Assembly (NCBI GenBank): GCA_021794355.1
Contig: JAJYRA010000041.1
Location: 1-64,000, forward strand
Direction of reading: 5' to 3'
Source: Thermoplasmata archaeon
GTDB taxonomy: Archaea > Thermoplasmatota > Thermoplasmata > Thermoplasmatales > Thermoplasmataceae
Length of the DNA: 64,000 nucleotides
The position numbers were made by a program, and so were the translations under genes. The notes below the pieces were generated by a model, which did no database searches, was not told the DNA's origin, and saw nothing but the letters and a program-made list of their open reading frames with translations. Positions 61,717-64,000 of the stretch are shown piece by piece. Each line of letters begins with the position of its first letter. The stretch's first letter is position 1.

Positions 61717-62229
61717 ATGTACCTGATACCAGAGAGAGCCATAAAAATAGGGTTGGTATTAACGGTAGTTTCTGTCCTATTGCTGGGCTATTCCTCCATT
61801 GGAATCTATTCCTCCATGTCTTCATTTGAGAACAGGGATGTGGCCGCCCAGAATGAGAACAGTACCCCCATAAATGTCACCAGTGGGCTCCTTATCACTT
61901 ACACGGTCTCGATAAAGACAAATCAATCCAATCGCTTCACTGCATGGCTCACCGAACCATCAGGGGTGAAAGTACTTGAATCCAACTTCACATCCTCTGG
62001 AATTTCTAAGTCCATGGTTGCACCTATTACGGGAAAGTGGATATTTCATGTAAAAAATGATGGAAATAATTCTTCCCAAATAAGGATACACATTGGGCAG
62101 ACTTCATTCTATCTGGAAGCTGGATTATATGGTGGAATAACCATGTTGATCCTTGGGCTTGTTTTCCTTGGGTATTCCTTTAACGTACAGCGCAGGGAGA
62201 CCATAAGAAAAAGTGAAAGGTACAGGTAG
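61717..62229 (+). CDS. Small two-helix membrane protein with extracytoplasmic beta domain
   Basis: 170 aa from ATG 61717, which follows GGTGGAGGT. N-terminal helix IGLVLTVVSVLLLGYSSIGI, then about 90 extracytoplasmic residues with a beta-sandwich pattern (TYTVSIKTNQSNRFTAWLTE; GKWIFHVKNDGNNSS) and N-glycosylation-like sites, and a C-terminal helix GGITMLILGLVFLGYSF with a basic tail. No family recognised; similar proteins in Thermoplasmata are surface or exported-sensor parts. The longer frame from 61606 is not used. Confidence 0.62.
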   Translation: MYLIPERAIKIGLVLTVVSVLLLGYSSIGIYSSMSSFENRDVAAQNENSTPINVTSGLLITYTVSIKTNQSNRFTAWLTEPSGVKVLESNFTSSGISKSMVAPITGKWIFHVKNDGNNSSQIRIHIGQTSFYLEAGLYGGITMLILGLVFLGYSFNVQRRETIRKSERYR

Positions 62230-62233
62230 GCAA

Positions 62234-63268
62234 TCATCCAATGTAGATATGGAAATAGGTGTGAAAGATAAAACCTATCCCGTAGGTTATGGCAGCTGCA
62301 AGAAGGGAAAGAACTGCTGCCCTTCCCGATGATTTCAGAATTGAAATATTGAGGGCGATTGCAATTATGGAGTTACTGATCGCCTGAACAATGGCCACAA
62401 GCGCGACTGAAATTAGTAAGGAAATTATTCCAAGAGGAAAAAGAAAGGGTATTATGGGAAAAGCTGCACCGGCAATGTAGGAAAGTCCGGTGGTTTTTGC
62501 GGAAACCATGGTCCTGTCCTCCTCTTTTTTTATCTTCTTGGCTGTAGTCTTTTCCGATTGATCGTTGAGCAGGCTCTCTCGCCTTATGTTTCTGATCCTG
62601 TATTCAATTTCCGAGGATTTTGACAGATAGGATCCCAGGGTCATACTTATGGTCCCTCCGACCCCCACCACAAGTCCACTCATGGCGATTATAAAATTGT
62701 TGCTTATTATGGCGGTGAGGCCGGCTATGGCAGCAAGAACTTCCACAAGGCCATCACTCATTCCGTAGATGAATGCTTGGATTCTGTCCAGATAGGCTTC
62801 TCTGTTCGGCCCCATTTCATTGAATATATTTTCGTGCCCAATCTCATCCTCAATTATCTCCTTAAGAGCCATGCTTTCCTTTTCGTCATTGATTCTATTC
62901 AGGAAATTTCTGTACTTCCTTATGCTTTCAACCTCACCTCTTTCCAGCAGGTTAATGGTAAGGTTGTTTCCTATAAGGGCTGTGAGAATCATAAGAAAGA
63001 AGATCTTTACACTCTTTGGTTTCATGTTATCATATTTCCTATTCGATGCTTTCAGCCTCTCCAGCCAGAAATTGGAGTGGGAATCCTCCATTCCAGCCAG
63101 ATATTCCAGCTTATCCTTAAGGGGTTTTTTCTTGGATCTTTCTGCTAACTTTTTGTAAAATTCCCTGTCTGTAATCTCATCCCTATAAAATTCTACAAGA
63201 AGTTTTTCTTCTTCCTCGTCCACTTCCGGACTATGATTAATAAATATAAAAATTTTTATGTAGTGCAT
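62234..63268 (-). CDS. Ferritin-like/VIT1 metal transporter (CCC1 family)
   Basis: About 344 aa. An N-terminal rubrerythrin-like helical part (FYRDEITDREFYKKLAER, EYLAGMEDSHSNFW, KEIIEDEIGHENIFNEM) supplies Glu/His for metal. The C-terminal part is a VIT1/CCC1 transporter of about five helices, with AFIYGMSDGLVEVLAAIAGL and the GTISMTLGSYLSKSSEIEY loop. Such proteins export Fe2+ or Mn2+ or store metal. The first ~11 residues (MHYIKIFIFIN) are hydrophobic and AT-rich, so the true start may lie a little later. It converges with the previous gene, 4 nt apart. Confidence 0.86.
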   Translation of the reverse strand: MHYIKIFIFINHSPEVDEEEEKLLVEFYRDEITDREFYKKLAERSKKKPLKDKLEYLAGMEDSHSNFWLERLKASNRKYDNMKPKSVKIFFLMILTALIGNNLTINLLERGEVESIRKYRNFLNRINDEKESMALKEIIEDEIGHENIFNEMGPNREAYLDRIQAFIYGMSDGLVEVLAAIAGLTAIISNNFIIAMSGLVVGVGGTISMTLGSYLSKSSEIEYRIRNIRRESLLNDQSEKTTAKKIKKEEDRTMVSAKTTGLSYIAGAAFPIIPFLFPLGIISLLISVALVAIVQAISNSIIAIALNISILKSSGRAAVLSLLAAAITYGIGFIFHTYFHIYIG

Positions 63269-63512
63269 TGAATGAAATAAGGATTTCCTTACATTTTTAG
63301 CATTTTTTGACCCTCGAGATCCTCAACAGGATCACTTTCAGGATAAATATTGAGAGGAGAATCCTTAACATGGATGTGATCCTTTGATGGAAAGTTATAA
63401 CTGAAATCGTCATGTAAAAAGATGTAAGTATGTTACGAATTTCGTAAAATTGTTTCGTTTTTCATTCAATAAGCTATATATTTTCAGTTGAGATAGTCAG
63501 GGAGGTGAAATT

Positions 63513-64000
63513 ATGCAAACCAATGAAAAGGATTTCGAAATGAAAGTGAAAATAAGAGTTACACCACCGGGACCTAACGCAAAGAAAATAGTTGAAGAAG
63601 ATGAAAAATATCTTGCCACAAGTTCAAAATCCCTGCCCATAACGGCTCGAAGGGGAAAGGGCGTGTATGTTGAGGACGTGGATGATAACGTCTATATAGA
63701 CTTTGCAGCAGGTATTGGAGTCAATAATATGGGGCATATCCATCCGTACATTACGGAAAAGGTTCAGGAACAGTTATGGAAACTATGGCATTTTGCCGGT
63801 ACTGACTTCTACTACAAGGAGCAGGTAGATGCAGCTAAGGCACTTATAGACGTAACACCGGGGAAGTTCAGCAAGAAGGTGTTTTTTACAAACAGTGGAA
63901 CGGAGAGTGTTGAAGCTGCCATTAAATTCGCTAAGGTGGCCACAAGGAAGCAGGAATTCATATCCTTTATAGGAGCATTCCATGGAAGGAGCCAGGGTTC
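63513..64000 (+). CDS. Class III aminotransferase (4-aminobutyrate type), 5' part
   Basis: The ATG at 63513, after GGGAGGTG, opens at least 162 codons to the window edge. Visible marks: RRGKGVYVEDVDDNVYIDFA, GVNNMGHIHPYI, the PLP phosphate-binding loop FTNSGTESVEAAIKFAK, and the beginning of the FIGAFHGRSQG segment with the stacking His region. It is a PLP enzyme of the 4-aminobutyrate/ornithine/acetylornithine group; the exact substrate cannot be told. The catalytic Lys is outside the window. Confidence 0.9.
   Translation, partial: MQTNEKDFEMKVKIRVTPPGPNAKKIVEEDEKYLATSSKSLPITARRGKGVYVEDVDDNVYIDFAAGIGVNNMGHIHPYITEKVQEQLWKLWHFAGTDFYYKEQVDAAKALIDVTPGKFSKKVFFTNSGTESVEAAIKFAKVATRKQEFISFIGAFHGRSQG

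Noticed and set aside
1-64000. CRISPR array or cas genes
   Set aside because: No regularly spaced short direct repeats and no Cas-like proteins were found. The repeated sequences present are MITEs, inverted promoters and a gene duplication.

Overview
This looks like a chromosomal window from a cell-wall-less thermoacidophilic archaeon of the Thermoplasmatales (Thermoplasma, Ferroplasma, Cuniculiplasma type). Supporting genes are a tricorn core protease, an M1 aminopeptidase of the tricorn-interacting-factor F2/F3 type, archaeal S-adenosylmethionine synthetase, archaeal D-Tyr-tRNA-type deacylase (DtdA), a presenilin-like GxGD protease, an enolase-superfamily sugar-acid dehydratase of the non-phosphorylative Entner-Doudoroff type, and an AdoCbl-type ribonucleotide reductase. 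Many genes have a TATA-like box 20-30 nt before the start codon and no Shine-Dalgarno site, which suggests leaderless mRNAs. The DNA is AT-rich. Assignment below order level is not possible from this text.

Layout. 0-5 kb: accessory DNA with a VapBC pair, a small element with terminal inverted repeats, an AbiEi/AbiEii pair, a decayed second vapB and an unidentified acidic helical protein. 5.4-14.1 kb: core genes, namely tricorn, a presenilin homologue with topoisomerase I (overlapping, minus strand), and a sugar-acid dehydratase overlapping a KaiC/RadA-like protein with an altered Walker A. 14.1-23.5 kb: an accessory island with a promoter copy inverted relative to the left edge, a HEPN/MNT pair, a composite MITE, and a four-gene operon (5-cytosine methyltransferase, MORC-like GHKL ATPase, Z1 helicase-like protein, PD-(D/E)XK nuclease). 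Behind the operon lie an IS3-type transposase wreck and a GC-rich, RNA-like segment.

23.5-47.5 kb: mostly housekeeping. It holds glyA, pdxT-gcvT, nrdJ, membrane proteins, a 40-aa Cys-rich mini-protein, another MITE copy, a K+ channel, tRNA-Leu(GAG), a membrane-bound MarR-like regulator with a SHOCT protein and a YHS mini-protein, the aminopeptidase, a split metE, an ABC importer for an Fe3+-type ligand, and S-adenosylmethionine synthetase. 47.5-61.7 kb: two diverged copies of a secreted-protein locus flank a core block. The block holds an MBL hydrolase, Tsr3, an overlapping operon of PLP enzyme, DUF1611 and MurL-like PP-loop protein, then DtdA and ValRS. The right copy carries a large surface protein that ends in a Hint (hedgehog/intein) domain and is cut from its signal peptide by an in-frame TGA. 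61.7-64 kb: a membrane-anchored protein, a ferritin-like/VIT1 metal transporter and the start of a class III aminotransferase.

The most notable systems are the MORC-like restriction-modification operon between mobile-element remnants (16.4-22.4 kb), the PLP/DUF1611/PP-loop cassette with a palindromic operator next to DtdA (50.4-54.8 kb), and the Hint-domain surface protein (57.9-60.4 kb).
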